Source of the DNA: Salticus scenicus
Taxonomy: Eukaryota; Arthropoda; Arachnida; Araneae; Salticidae
NCBI GenBank assembly: GCA_963930645.1
Contig: OZ005649.1
Location: 44,832,275-44,896,274 of the forward strand
DNA length: 64,000 nt
Direction: 5' to 3'
A program made the position numbers and the translations under genes. How positions within the stretch are numbered: the stretch's first letter is position 1; each line of letters starts with the position of its first letter. Under the pieces are notes generated by a model that was not told where the DNA came from, ran no database searches, and was given only the letters and a program-made list of their open reading frames with translations. This document shows positions 21,469 through 31,625 of this stretch, one piece after another.

Positions 21469-24435
21469 TTAATCTTTCAGGTTCAAGTGGATAATCGTTA
21501 TGGGTATGATGAAGGTGCGAGGGTAATCGAGATCAACTTCAAAAATATAACCAATATCAGAATCATCTCGAAGAGATAGAATCCAGTCTTCAGTTATATC
21601 ATTTATGTCGATCCATTTGAAGTTTCCATAGGGTAAGTACTGGGACATAGCCCAACCGTAAAGGTTATTGGCATCCCAGTACATTATATAACTATTGGGT
21701 TCATCTGGATTATAATCATTCATATAAGGATTGTTTGCTCTGGCCAGTCTTCTGCTAATCATGCTAATTCCACCTCGAATCCCTTTTTCTATTAACAACA
21801 ACATATTAATGTCTGTTAAGAGCTCTAGAGATGTTTCAGTCATTTTTAGGCATGCTTGGCATGCAAGTCCAGGAGTGGTGAAAAGGTGTGCACAATCAAT
21901 TTTATAATAACGCATGCAAAGTTCTCTGAAATTCTGAAATACGTCAGCAAGCAATAAAACGTCTGTTTTTACATATAAATTATGGTAATCACCAAGATTT
22001 TTCATATTGAATGTACTCCAAATTTTTTGCGCTTTTTCGTAATCATCCTCAGAAATAGCCTCTTCTGTCAATGAATTATAAAATGCAGAAGGAGGAGGGA
22101 GTGATGATTCTTCGAATTTATTAAAACAGTTAAAATAGTCGTAGGGATAAACACCTTTGCGTGTTAGTAAATCTAAACATGTGTTAACGGGAAAATTCTC
22201 TTTCAAAATCTTAAACTGGGAAGAATCAAGATTTTTTACAAGTTTTTCGAGTGATGTAGGTAGGAATTGAAAGCTGTCTAAAAAGACTAATTGTACTGGG
22301 TCCTTAGTTTTCTTCAATCTGAATGTAATATAGTTTTCCAAACTTGTAGCAATAACCTCTATCTGATGATTGTTATACTTGCCTAGTTTCGTCATAATAT
22401 GATGACCGTCATAGTTTTTTAAATTATGAAAGATAATCGGTATTTTTTTAGATAATTTGAAATTCAAGTTACAGGCGTTATGGGCTGCACCTCTAAATTC
22501 TCCTGAAATGTGACAATGATCTCTTCGACGATCCTCAGCTAACTGTTTATGGCATATATGACATACTTCAGCATCTTGAAACTCCTTTTCCTGAGCTTCC
22601 GTTAAGACTAAAGGGTTGACTTGTGATAAAATCTTGGTGAGTTCTTCCTTTTCAGTCATCATCTTTTCTAAAAAGTGTTCCACAGCGTCTTCTCCTCTAT
22701 ATACTTGAATCGGTTTAACGGAGTGTCCATCTGGCCCGATAATAACATATGCATATCCACAAGGCACATGAAATGCAATTTTTTCACTATGCGAAATATC
22801 AGATGACGGGGAAGCCGAAGTAACAGGAACAAGAAGGCTTTCAAAATCTGCATAAATACAGTAAGCAACAGGATGTTGCAAGTGTGTACCTATAAATTTT
22901 AAAATGTTATTTTCCTCAGAAGGCATTTTAACAACTTGTACTTCATGTTCTTGACAGTACTGAATGTGGGTTTTCAATAAATCTTCTCTAGTGAAACGAT
23001 GCAGACACCTAAAACAGTAATATGCAGCAGTCTTGTGTTTGGTTAAATCACCAAGGAGACGTGAAAAGTTTCGAATCAGGCAATAGTGTTGTCTTTCGTC
23101 ATCAGAAATTAGTAATAAGTTGATTGTATCAGCGTCATTTTTTGGTGAAATGTACAGTGGACACACTTCATCGTCTTCATACCCGAAGACATTAATCCGC
23201 AAATCATTCATCTTTTCAATCTGCGGTATCTTTGTCAGAGGCACAGGACATGTTATATTACCTAGTTTAATCGAATTTTCATAAGATGTGTAATGAGATA
23301 CGTGTTCAGGATTGTCACTAAAATGCAAATTCAGTTTATAGGCGATTATGCACCAAATTCGACATTTTTGATCTTCATTTTGAATGTTTAACACAGCTTT
23401 TTTCGCAGCAAGTTTTGATGGTAACTTAATATAGCTGCTAGCGGCTAGGGGATGGTATTTAGCTATTTTCAGTTCCAGATAATGAATTTTTTTAAAAATC
23501 CATCCGGATCCTCGCTGGATGAATTCATCTAGTGACTTAAGGATTTTTGCATATCCTTCGCTAATATGCTGTTCAACTGAATCTTCAATAAGTTCTGTAA
23601 AACAGGAACTTCTAAAATATGTTTGAATTTCCTCCATATCTTCATTAGGTCTTTTACGCTCTAGCGAAACTTTCATGATCATATACCACTTCAAGGCATT
23701 TTGCTCCTTTAACTCAAATTTTAGTTTTTTAAGTACTTGAGACTGTATATATGACTGAAATACTTCTAAATCACACCCATTATTCTCATCGGGATAAAAC
23801 ATCAGTGTTTTAATCACGCTAGAAGCTTCCGCTTGTCTTTTACCCCTTTTAGACTTTACAGCAGGTGCAGTTATCTTCCGTTTTCTAGTAACGAGTTCAT
23901 GCTCTTGGCGCTTGTGAGAAATCAGTTCAGATTTTAGATCAAACATTTTATCACAGTCACTGCATGGATATCGTGAAATTTCATGAAATTTTAAATGTCT
24001 TTGAAAATTATCAAAGCGGGAAAAAACTAGATCGCATTGTTGACACTTTATCGAAGCTACTTCATATTTGCTTTTATGAAGTAGCATGTGACGAATCAAG
24101 TTTGACTTTACGCTGAACATCTTTTCGCATTCATCGCACTTAAACAACTTTTCTTTCAGATGACTTTTCTTATGCCGATTCAGCAACCATCTCTGAGAAA
24201 ATTCTTTTTCACAAAAAGGGCAACTGAAACTTTGTAATGCTTTCTGAACATTCTTGTCAGCAGATAGAGATTGTATTTCACCATTATGAGTCATTAAATG
24301 TCTTTTCAAATTGAATTTTAGGCCAAATGCTTTTCCTCAGTCATCACACTTGAATAACTTCTCTTTCAAATGTAGCTTTTCATGGCGATGCAAATCATAT
24401 CTCCTTGAAAATGTCTTGTGACAAGTTGAACAACT
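21469..24435 (-). CDS. PolB gene exon 4, first part: fingers, endonuclease-like block, exonuclease and palm motif A
   Basis: The acceptor at 24436 (AATTTTTTTCAG) opens with the finger CSTCHKTFSRRYDLHRH. The second finger is cut by TGA at 24339-24337, where its second cysteine should be. Downstream fingers include CPFCEKEFSQRWLLNRH, CDECEKMFSVKSNLIRH, CQQCDLVFSRFDNFQRH and CSDCDKMFDLKSELISH. A basic run (KRKITAPAVKSKRGKRQ) may be a nuclear signal. Next come CFRCLHRFTREDLLKTH, exonuclease motif I YADFES (about 22850), CHICHKQL..RRDHCHISGEFRGAAH (22490-22560), motif II NLKNYDGHH (about 22405), motif III YVKTDVLLLADVF (about 21970) and palm motif A YWDANNLYGW (about 21670). The frame ends about 40 bases after a 1-base deletion near 21512. 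Confidence 0.85.
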
Positions 24436-24439
24436 CTGA

Positions 24440-25080
24440 AAAAAATTAATAAAAGGTTTGTTTTAGAATTTTTATACTCATAAAAAGTAATTATAAAAAG
24501 TTTTCTTATCATAGTTTTATTAAACATGATTCTATTATTTTTACTAATGCAATGGAAAAAATACATTTGCATAAAATATTTACTATCTTAAGCAATTTTC
24601 CTAACATTGTTTTACTAAGACATTGTAAAAAAATACATTTGCATAAAAATATTTACATTCATAGACAATTTTCTTAACATAATGTTGTAAATTTTTACTC
24701 ATGTAATGTTTAATTTTATTTAAAAAAAAGTTTCTTTACAAAGGTAAAAAAATTTTAATTTTATTAAACTTGATTTTATTATTTTTACTAATGCAATGCA
24801 AAAAAAAAAAAAAAAATACATTTACATAAAAATATTTACTATCTTAAGCAATTTACCTAACATAGTTTTACAAATTTGCACTAATGTAATGTAAAAAATA
24901 CATTTGCATAAAAATACTTGTTACCTTAAACAATTTTTCTTAACATAATGTTGTAAATTTTTACTCATGCATTGTTTAATTCTATTTTGAAAAAAAGTTT
25001 CTTTACAAGCGTGAAAAATTTTCCTATCATGAATATTTACTAACATAAAAATATTGTATTTCTAAGAAAAAACACTCAAC
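24440..25080. repeat. Imperfect repeats filling intron 3 of the PolB gene
   Basis: The phrase ATACATTTGCATAAAAATA plus a following TTTAC..TTAAGCAATTTTC..TAACATA recurs about four times (24560, 24635, 24818, 24898). A longer period of about 285 bases covers 24610-24760 and 24895-25020. It has no coding potential. Confidence 0.6.
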
Positions 25081-25084
25081 TCAC

Positions 25085-25153
25085 CTTATTTTTATCACTC
25101 AAAGAGCTTAAGAGCAGCGGATTATCAACTGAAGGAGACTTGTCATTAAACAT
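25085..25153 (-). CDS. PolB gene exon 3
   Basis: 23 codons, phase 0, acceptor ATTCCTTTCAG and donor GTGAGT. It encodes a serine/leucine-rich linker starting MFNDKSPSVDNP. Confidence 0.7.
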
Positions 25154-25303
25154 CTGAAAGGAATAAAAAACTTAGGTTAGAGTAAAAATCTCTAAAAATT
25201 CTTTAAAATAAAATAAAAAAAATCTTTAAAAATGTAAAAGAATTAAGTTTTAATTAATACAAGTTTAAAAAAAAAAATTGTTTCGTTCAAGAAAAAAACT
25301 TAC

Positions 25304-25396
25304 AAAGGATGGTTGAGGTTCTTCATGCACATTCTTTGCATACGATTCTTCAATCTTCGACATTTCTTCTTTTCCCAAACCATAGTCGATGAAAAA
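25304..25396 (-). CDS. PolB gene exon 2
   Basis: 31 codons, phase 0 on both sides, acceptor TTACTTTTTCAG and donor GTAAGT. It encodes an acidic linker that includes GLGKEEMSKIEESYAK; no domain. Confidence 0.7.
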
Positions 25397-25897
25397 CTGA
25401 AAAAGTAAATGGTTTTCATTTAAAATATATTAAAATTTCACTGTTGTAAAATAATTTTTAAGTTATTAGAATCCTTTTAAAGAAAATTAATTCTTTGAAT
25501 CAATCAAATGCTATCCTACCAAAATACTATTTCTAAAAAATTCTTCATTACAATGTGTAAACATCAACAAAATGTAAAACCATGTTGAAAGATCTTTATA
25601 AAGTTAAAGTGAAATGCATACAAACACACTCGTTAACTATAGATAACGTATAACATAAAAATTAAAGCATAAGCTTGATAAAAAATTTCTGAAAAATACA
25701 TTACCAATTTTAAAACATTCATAAAAGAAAAAATATATTTTTGATTTCAAAAATGCATATATATTATGGAAAAAATTCTTTTAATTGATTAAACAAACAT
25801 TTTATCAAGATTTTTAATATAACACTGATTAATAATTTTCATATGAATTAAAATGAAACTAGAACAATTTCAAAGAATCACTAAATGATCAACTTAC

Positions 25898-25942
25898 TTT
25901 GTCATCAACAGGCAACAATGATGAGTTCTGGTTAATTTCCAT
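25898..25942 (-). CDS. PolB gene exon 1 (left copy)
   Basis: Encodes MEINQNSSLLPVDDK, followed by GTAAGT. The same exon at 28594-28638, in the opposite orientation, starts MDINQN. Conservation of start codon, length and donor in both arms supports the exon. Confidence 0.75.
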
Positions 25943-26078
25943 ATCGAAATAAAAAAAAATCTTAAACTTTCACTCTCAATAAACAAACACGCAAGGTCAA
26001 TGCAAGGTCGAACAGAAAGCAGGTCTAAACAAGTCTGAAAGACGCTACAGCAAAGCCGACGTTGAAACAACAGAGAGA

Positions 26079-26087
26079 ATAAATATA
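26079..26087 (-). promoter_or_regulatory. TATA-like box upstream of PolB exon 1 (left)
   Basis: TATATTTAT on the minus strand, about 137 bases upstream of the ATG and conserved in the other arm. Weak evidence in such AT-rich DNA. Confidence 0.3.
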
Positions 26088-26667
26088 CGTCCGTTCAGAT
26101 CGAAAGTAGGTAAGCGAATGACAAATTAGATTCAATTTCTTAATTACTAATGGAGAAAAAATAGGCTATCCCATTTCTAAGCATAGGGGTGTCAGGTTTA
26201 ATGGACTATTCCACTATGTTGAAGAGGGGCGACAGGTTTTGTGAAATAAACTAACAGTGAGATTAAATAATCATTATACATCACATTTTGATTAATTATT
26301 ATACTATGTCAATCTATTTTTCATACAGAGGGAAAAAAATGTATTAAATGAAAACTTTCACAAACACTTGTTATTAATGATACATAAAAATATTTTTTAA
26401 ATTATAAAAAACTTACAAGTTTTAATCATGTAGAACATAGATTAAAATTTCAGAGTGTAACACAATCTATACCTGGAGAATTTTCCTTAATTAAACATGA
26501 AAACAACACATAATCACTCTAAAAATACTTAATTAATCATGTTTTAATTAACAATTAACATTCATTGTATACAATTTATTCATTAACGAACTTGTATTGC
26601 ATTCTAACACACTTATATTTTCATTAAAACTGTAAAATCGCTACTTAAACATCCGAAAAACAGTTAA

Positions 26668-26953
26668 TTACTTTAATTAATTACTTTAATCAACAATTAT
26701 CAAGCATTTCATTAAACATTTGACACACTAGAGTTGTATTAAAGCACAATTTTTCATTGAAATATAAAAAAAACTGTAAAAACATCATTTAATTGCCTAA
26801 AAACCACTTAATTACTTTAATTTATTACTTTAATCAAAAATTATCAATCATTGCATTAAACATTTGACACACTGGAGTTGTATTTAAGCACAATTTTTAA
26901 TTGAAATATAAAAAAACTGTAAAAACATCATTTAATTGCCTAAAAACTACTTA
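26668..26953. repeat. Tandem duplication of about 144 bp
   Basis: Two units (about 26668-26811 and 26812-26953), each running from AATTACTTTAAT through ATTTGACACACT and AAAACATCATTTAATTGCCT. The opposite arm (27730-27880) carries only one unit. Confidence 0.75.
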
Positions 26954-27241
26954 ATTACTTAATTAATTACTTTAATTAACCATTCGTTAGCTTAAACACG
27001 CATGACATTAAACATTTTACATATCTAAATTATATTATAACACCATTTTTCATAAAAAATACTAATAAAACATTGAAAAGTGACTTATTTTTCTGAAAAT
27101 TCATTAATTTCCTTAATTATCATTAATTAAAGCTAATAAACAACACTTAAACACCTGAAAAATACTTAAGTACCTTAATTTAGCATAACTGACATCAAAA
27201 AACTCAAAAAACAAAACAACATTTAGTAGGTAAGAAATGCC

Positions 27242-27438
27242 AAAGTTGTACTCTAACTTAAAAATCACTCATTAAATTTTTTAATTAATTTTTTTCATTA
27301 ATACCCTCGTCACGTTTCACGATTAAGTTAGAGGATGTCTCAAGGTCAACGCCAACCCATCTAGACCCCTCAGGGGGTGGTGCGGCACCCGCACGGCTTG
27401 CTTGCGCACCAACGCACCCCCCGCCTGGGCTAAAACCG
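27242..27438. other. Spacer between the palindrome arms
   Basis: 197 bp not shared by the arms. It is AT-rich at the left and strikingly GC-rich at the right (27340-27438, with GGGGGTGGTGCGGCACCCGC and ACGCACCCCCCGCC). CTCTAACTTA near 27248 is mirrored by TAAGTTAGAG near 27326. It could be the original target DNA between two insertions or an element end. Confidence 0.6.
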
Positions 27439-28449
27439 GCCTTTCTTACCTACTAAATGTTGTTTTGTTTTTTTGAGTTTTTTTTATGTCAGTTATGCTA
27501 AATTAAGGTACTTAAGTATTTTTCAGGTGTTTAAGTGTTGTTTATTAGCTTTAATTAATGATAATTAAGGAAATTAATGAATTTTCAGAAAAATAAGTCA
27601 CTTTTCAATGTTTTATTAGTATTTTTTATGAAAAATGGTGTTATAATATAATTTAGATATGTAAAATGTTTAATGTCATGCGTGTTTAAGCTAACGAATG
27701 GTTAATTAAAGTAATTAATTAAGTAATTAAGTAGTTTTTAGGCAATTAAATGATGTTTTTACAGTTTTTTTATATTTCAATTAAAAATTGTGCTTAAATA
27801 CAACTCCAGTGTGTCAAATGTTTAATGCAATGATTGATAATTTTTGATTAAAGTAATTAATTAAAGTAATTAACTGTTTTTCGGATGTTTAAGTAGCGAT
27901 TTTACAGTTTTAATGAAAATATAAGTGTGTTAGAATTCAGTACAAGTTCGTTAATGAATAAATTGTATACAATGAATGTTAATTGTTAATTAAAACATGA
28001 TTAATTAAGTATTTTTAGAGTGATTATGTGTTGTTTTCATGTTTAATTAAGAAAAATTCTCCAGGTATAGATTGTGTTACACTCTGAAATTTTAATCTAT
28101 GTTCTACATGATTAAAACTTGTAAGTTTTTTATAATTTAAAAAATATTTTTATGTATCATTAATAACAAGTGTTTGTGAAAGTTTTCATTTAATACATTT
28201 TTTTCCCTCTGTATGAAAAATAGATTGACATAGTATAATAATTAATCAAAATGTGATGTATAATGATTATTTAATCTCACTGTTAGTTTATTTCACAAAA
28301 CCTGTCGCCCCTCTTCAACATAGTGGAATAGTCCATTAAACCTGACACCCCTATGCTTAGAAATGGGATAGCCTATTTTTTCTCCATTAGTAATTAAGAA
28401 ATTGAATCTAATTTGTCATTCGCTTACCTACTTTCGATCTGAACGGACG

Positions 28450-28458
28450 TATATTTAT
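28450..28458 (+). promoter_or_regulatory. TATA-like box upstream of PolB exon 1 (right)
   Basis: TATATTTAT about 136 bases before the ATG, mirrored at 26079-26087. Confidence 0.3.
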
Positions 28459-28593
28459 TCTCTCTGTTGTTTCAACGTCGGCTTTGCTGTAGCGTCTTTC
28501 AGACTTGTTTAGACCTGCTTTCTGTTCGACCTTGCATTGACCTTGCGTGTTTGTTTATTGAGAGTGAAAGTTTAAGATTTTTTTTATTTCGAT

Positions 28594-28638
28594 ATGGATA
28601 TTAACCAGAACTCATCATTGTTGCCTGTTGATGACAAA
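28594..28638 (+). CDS. PolB gene exon 1, second copy (partial gene)
   Basis: Encodes MDINQNSSLLPVDDK, then GTAAGT. It differs from the left copy at residue 2 (D versus E). The following intron runs into the assembly gap, so it is unknown whether the rest of the gene exists. Confidence 0.7.
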
Positions 28639-29000
28639 GTAAGTTGATCATTTAGTGATTCTTTGAAATTGTTCTAGTTTCATTTTAATTCATATGAAAA
28701 TTATTAATCAGTGTTATATTAAAAATCTTGATAAAATGTTTGTTTAATCAATTAAAAGAATTTTTTCCATAATATATATGCATTTTTGAAATCAAAAATA
28801 TATTTTTTCTTTTATGAATGTTTTAAAATTGGTAATGTATTTTTCAGAAATTTTTTATTAAGCTTATGCTTTAATTTTTATGTTATACGTTATCTATGGT
28901 TAACGAGTGTGTTTGTATGCATTTCACATTAACTTTATAAAGATCTTTCAACATGGTTTTACATTTTGTTGATGTTTACACATTGTAATGAAGAATTTTT

Positions 29001-29200
29001 NNNNNNNNNNNNNNNNNNNNNNNNNNNNNNNNNNNNNNNNNNNNNNNNNNNNNNNNNNNNNNNNNNNNNNNNNNNNNNNNNNNNNNNNNNNNNNNNNNNN
29101 NNNNNNNNNNNNNNNNNNNNNNNNNNNNNNNNNNNNNNNNNNNNNNNNNNNNNNNNNNNNNNNNNNNNNNNNNNNNNNNNNNNNNNNNNNNNNNNNNNNN
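29001..29200. other. Assembly gap (200 N)
   Basis: Exactly 200 N. The round number suggests a placeholder, so the true distance is unknown. It separates the palindrome arm from the middle of a gypsy pol gene. Confidence 0.99.
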
Positions 29201-31625
29201 CAACTGGGCTTTTCTAAGTTCTTCGTCACTCCATGGATCGGGATCTTGATCTGATGGTGTTGAGACAGTAACTTGGCAGGCAACCGGATTTATCGGCAGG
29301 TATTTCTGTTCGGCTCTAGAGCAGTACTTGCAGCTTTCCGAGCAGGGCTTCCGTGACAAGGCATCAGCATTACCATGTAGAGTCCCTTTACGATGACGTA
29401 TCTCGAAGTCATATTCCTGCAGGCGTTGTATCCACCTGGCAATCTGTCCTTCCGGGTTCTTGAACTGGAGCAACCACGTTAAAGATGTATGGTCAGTCCG
29501 GAGCAGAAATCTTCTGCCATAGAGGTAATGATGGAAATGTTCTATGGCTTTTACGATGGCGAGTAGCTCTTTCCTGGTGGTACAGTAATTTCGCTCCGGT
29601 TTAGACAGGCATTTACTCCAATAGGCGATGACATGTTCTTGACCATCAATTTCCTGCGACAGAACAGCACCGACACTCTCATGGCTGGCATCTGTATCAA
29701 GTAAGTCTGTCGGGCTGTGGATATGTCAAGATAGGCGAAGATGTTAAGGCCTCTTTAAGTCGCTTGAACGCTTTTTCACATTCATCCGTCCACAGGAACT
29801 TCTGTTTGGCTTCCGTCAGCTTGTGCAGTGGTCTGGCAATATTTGAGAAACCCTTGACAAACTTCCTGTAGTAAGTGCATAACCCCAGGAAACTTCGTAG
29901 TTGGTGTACATTTTCAGGGCGACTCCAGTTCTCGACTGCAGAGATCTTCTCAGGATCAGTTCTCACACCTTCGGCAGAAATGATATGGCCGAGGTAGCTC
30001 ACTTCACGACGGAACAAATTACACTTGCCTGGATTCAATTTGAGGTTAGCCATTCTGAGTTTCTCCAGCACCTTTCGGATGTTTCGTAGATGGTCTTCAA
30101 AAGTGCGCCCCACAATGATAATATCATCCAAATACACCAGACAGGCTTCATAGGAAAGTCCTTTTAGCACTGTCTCCATCAGGCGTTCGAAGGTGGCAGG
30201 TGCATTACATAATCCGAATGGCATAACTTTAAATTGCCACAGTCCTTGTCCCGTGGTGAATGCAGTCTTCTCACGATCATCATGATGTAATTCTACTTGC
30301 CAGTAACCGCTCTTCAGATCCAAAGTCGAGAACCATTTATTGCCAGCAAGTGTGTCTAATGTGTCGTCAATCCTGGGAAGAGGGTAACTGTCTTTCTTCG
30401 TGATGTCATTCAAACGACGATAATCCACACAAAATCTTGTTGAACCATCCTTTTTCCGCACCAGTACTATGGGAGAGGCCCAAGGACTCAGTGATGGCTC
30501 GATGACATCATTGTGCTGCATTTCACTTAGAAGTTCAGTGACCTCTTCCTGTTTAGCAAATGGAAGTCTTCTTGGATGTTGTTTGATTGGAGGATGATTT
30601 CCTGTATCAATTCTGTGCTGGGTGATGTTCGTTCTCCCGACGTCTTCAGGTGTTCGAGAAAACAGGTCTTTAAATTCTTGGAGTAGCTTCTCCGCAGCAC
30701 ATCTCTGTTCCTTTCCCAACTCTGCATTCTTTAGTAATTCCGTTATTAATTGTTCTGAAGACTTGGATGCTGTTGATTGCGTGGGACGGTTGATGCATGT
30801 AACAGGAGTGCAGGTTGCTAACACCTCATCCTTCTTCACTGTCCGGACCTTATCGCTGATGTTTGCGACTCTCACAGGAATACTCTTGGAGAGATCCACC
30901 AGAGATGAAGCTACCAGAACTCCTCTTGGGCTATTGTCTATATTCGGATATTCAATCAGTCCATAGCGGAAGAATTGCTTGGTAGGAGGGGTTCCCGAAA
31001 CTATTGTCTCTGTGTGTGGGGGGATGGAAACTTCCGACTTGGCTGTTATCTGGCAAATTTGCTGAATGTCTTGATTTTCAGTATTGAACACAGCTATGTC
31101 TTCCGAACTCGAACGCAGTTCATTATTCTTGAAGTCCAATTTGAAGTTAAATTTTCTTAGGAAATCAATTCCAATGATTAGAGGATCTCTTATGTCAGCC
31201 ACATATGCCATATGATGGTAACTGGCATTTCCAAAAGTGATGGTCAAGTTCATTTTTCCATATATTTTGATTTCGTCTCCGGTCACAGTCTGGAGTTTAA
31301 CACAGGGCGGAGTCCAGACGATCTTCTCTTTTAGTTCTTGAGCCAAATCCGTTCTAATGATGGTCACGTTGGCTCCCGTGTCCAGAATCATCCGGCAGGT
31401 GGCGTTGTTGACTTGGCCATAGACGTGAAGTCCATTATCGCCGCCACTCATCGATGAAACATGAAATACTGTAAATTGGGGCTCTTTAATTTTAGGCAAC
31501 CTCCGCCCCGCGAGATGGCCTCCTCTTAGTTTCCCTGCAGTGATGGTGAAGCCGGGTGATTTCCTACAGTTGGTCGTACAGGGCAGTTCCTCTTCACGTG
31601 ACCATCCCCTCCACAGCCCCAGCAC
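29201..31625 (-). pseudogene. Pol of gypsy element 1: protease, reverse transcriptase, start of RNase H; frameshifted
   Basis: The first frame (31625-29697) holds the aspartic protease motif LDTGANVTII (codons 81-90) and a complete reverse transcriptase with FCVDYRRLND, MPFGLCNAPATFERLM and the catalytic VYLDDIII (about codon 498). It closes with SYLGHI..LRSFLGLCTYYRKF. A frameshift between 29697 and 29712 moves into the RNase H frame. That frame reads LDTDASHES, SKPERNYCTTRKELLAIVKA and RTDHTSLTWLLQF down to the gap at 29200. Integrase is not visible. The ATG at 31625 lies inside gag and is probably not used, because gypsy pol is normally made by frameshift. Confidence 0.88.

Larger units (their letters stand above)
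20408..25942 (-). pseudogene. Zinc-finger/endonuclease VII-like/family B DNA polymerase gene of a mobile element, broken
   Basis: Four minus-strand exons join in phase 0 with GT-AG introns: 25942-25898, 25396-25304, 25153-25085, and 24435 onward. The protein starts MEINQNSSLLPVDDK. Six C2H2-type fingers follow, then a basic patch, a further finger (about codon 430 of the large open frame), an HNH/endonuclease VII-like block (HCHISGEFRG), and a polymerase with exonuclease motifs YADFES, NLKNYDG and Y-x2-TD. Palm motifs are DANNLYG, NNSVYGKTMEN and TDTDS. DNA polymerases of this type are found in protein-primed viruses and Polinton-like elements. Here there is no integrase, capsid or ATPase nearby. 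Two lesions: TGA at 24339-24337 replacing a zinc-finger cysteine, and a 1-base frameshift near 21512 between the first and second palm motifs. The damage is slight, so decay is recent. Confidence 0.85.
25536..27241. repeat. Left arm of the head-to-head palindrome
   Basis: This arm, including PolB exon 1 and its upstream region, is the reverse complement of 27439-29000 with few substitutions. Similarity starts at the assembly gap on the other side, so the true extent is unknown. It ends inward at TAGTAGGTAAGAAATGCC. The arm carries one additional tandem unit (26668-26953) that makes it about 140 bp longer. Confidence 0.9.
27439..29000. repeat. Right arm of the head-to-head palindrome
   Basis: Reverse complement of 25536-27241, stopping exactly at the N gap. 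It contains a second copy of PolB exon 1 at 28594-28638 with its donor site. Confidence 0.9.

Noticed and set aside
22668..22868. Minus-strand 66-codon frame inside the PolB gene
   Set aside because: Out-of-frame shadow of the polymerase coding sequence.
24337..24339. TGA at a zinc-finger cysteine as a possible selenocysteine codon
   Set aside because: A single base change from a cysteine codon in a gene that also has a frameshift is better explained as decay; I see no evidence for a recoding element.
24440..25080. Regularly repeated units as a CRISPR-like array
   Set aside because: The repeats are imperfect, the spacers are not unique, and they lie in an intron of a eukaryotic gene.
26079..28458. 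Bidirectional promoter between the two PolB exon 1 copies
   Set aside because: The copies are 2.65 kb apart and each TATA-like box is a common word in this composition; mirrored position follows from the palindrome itself.
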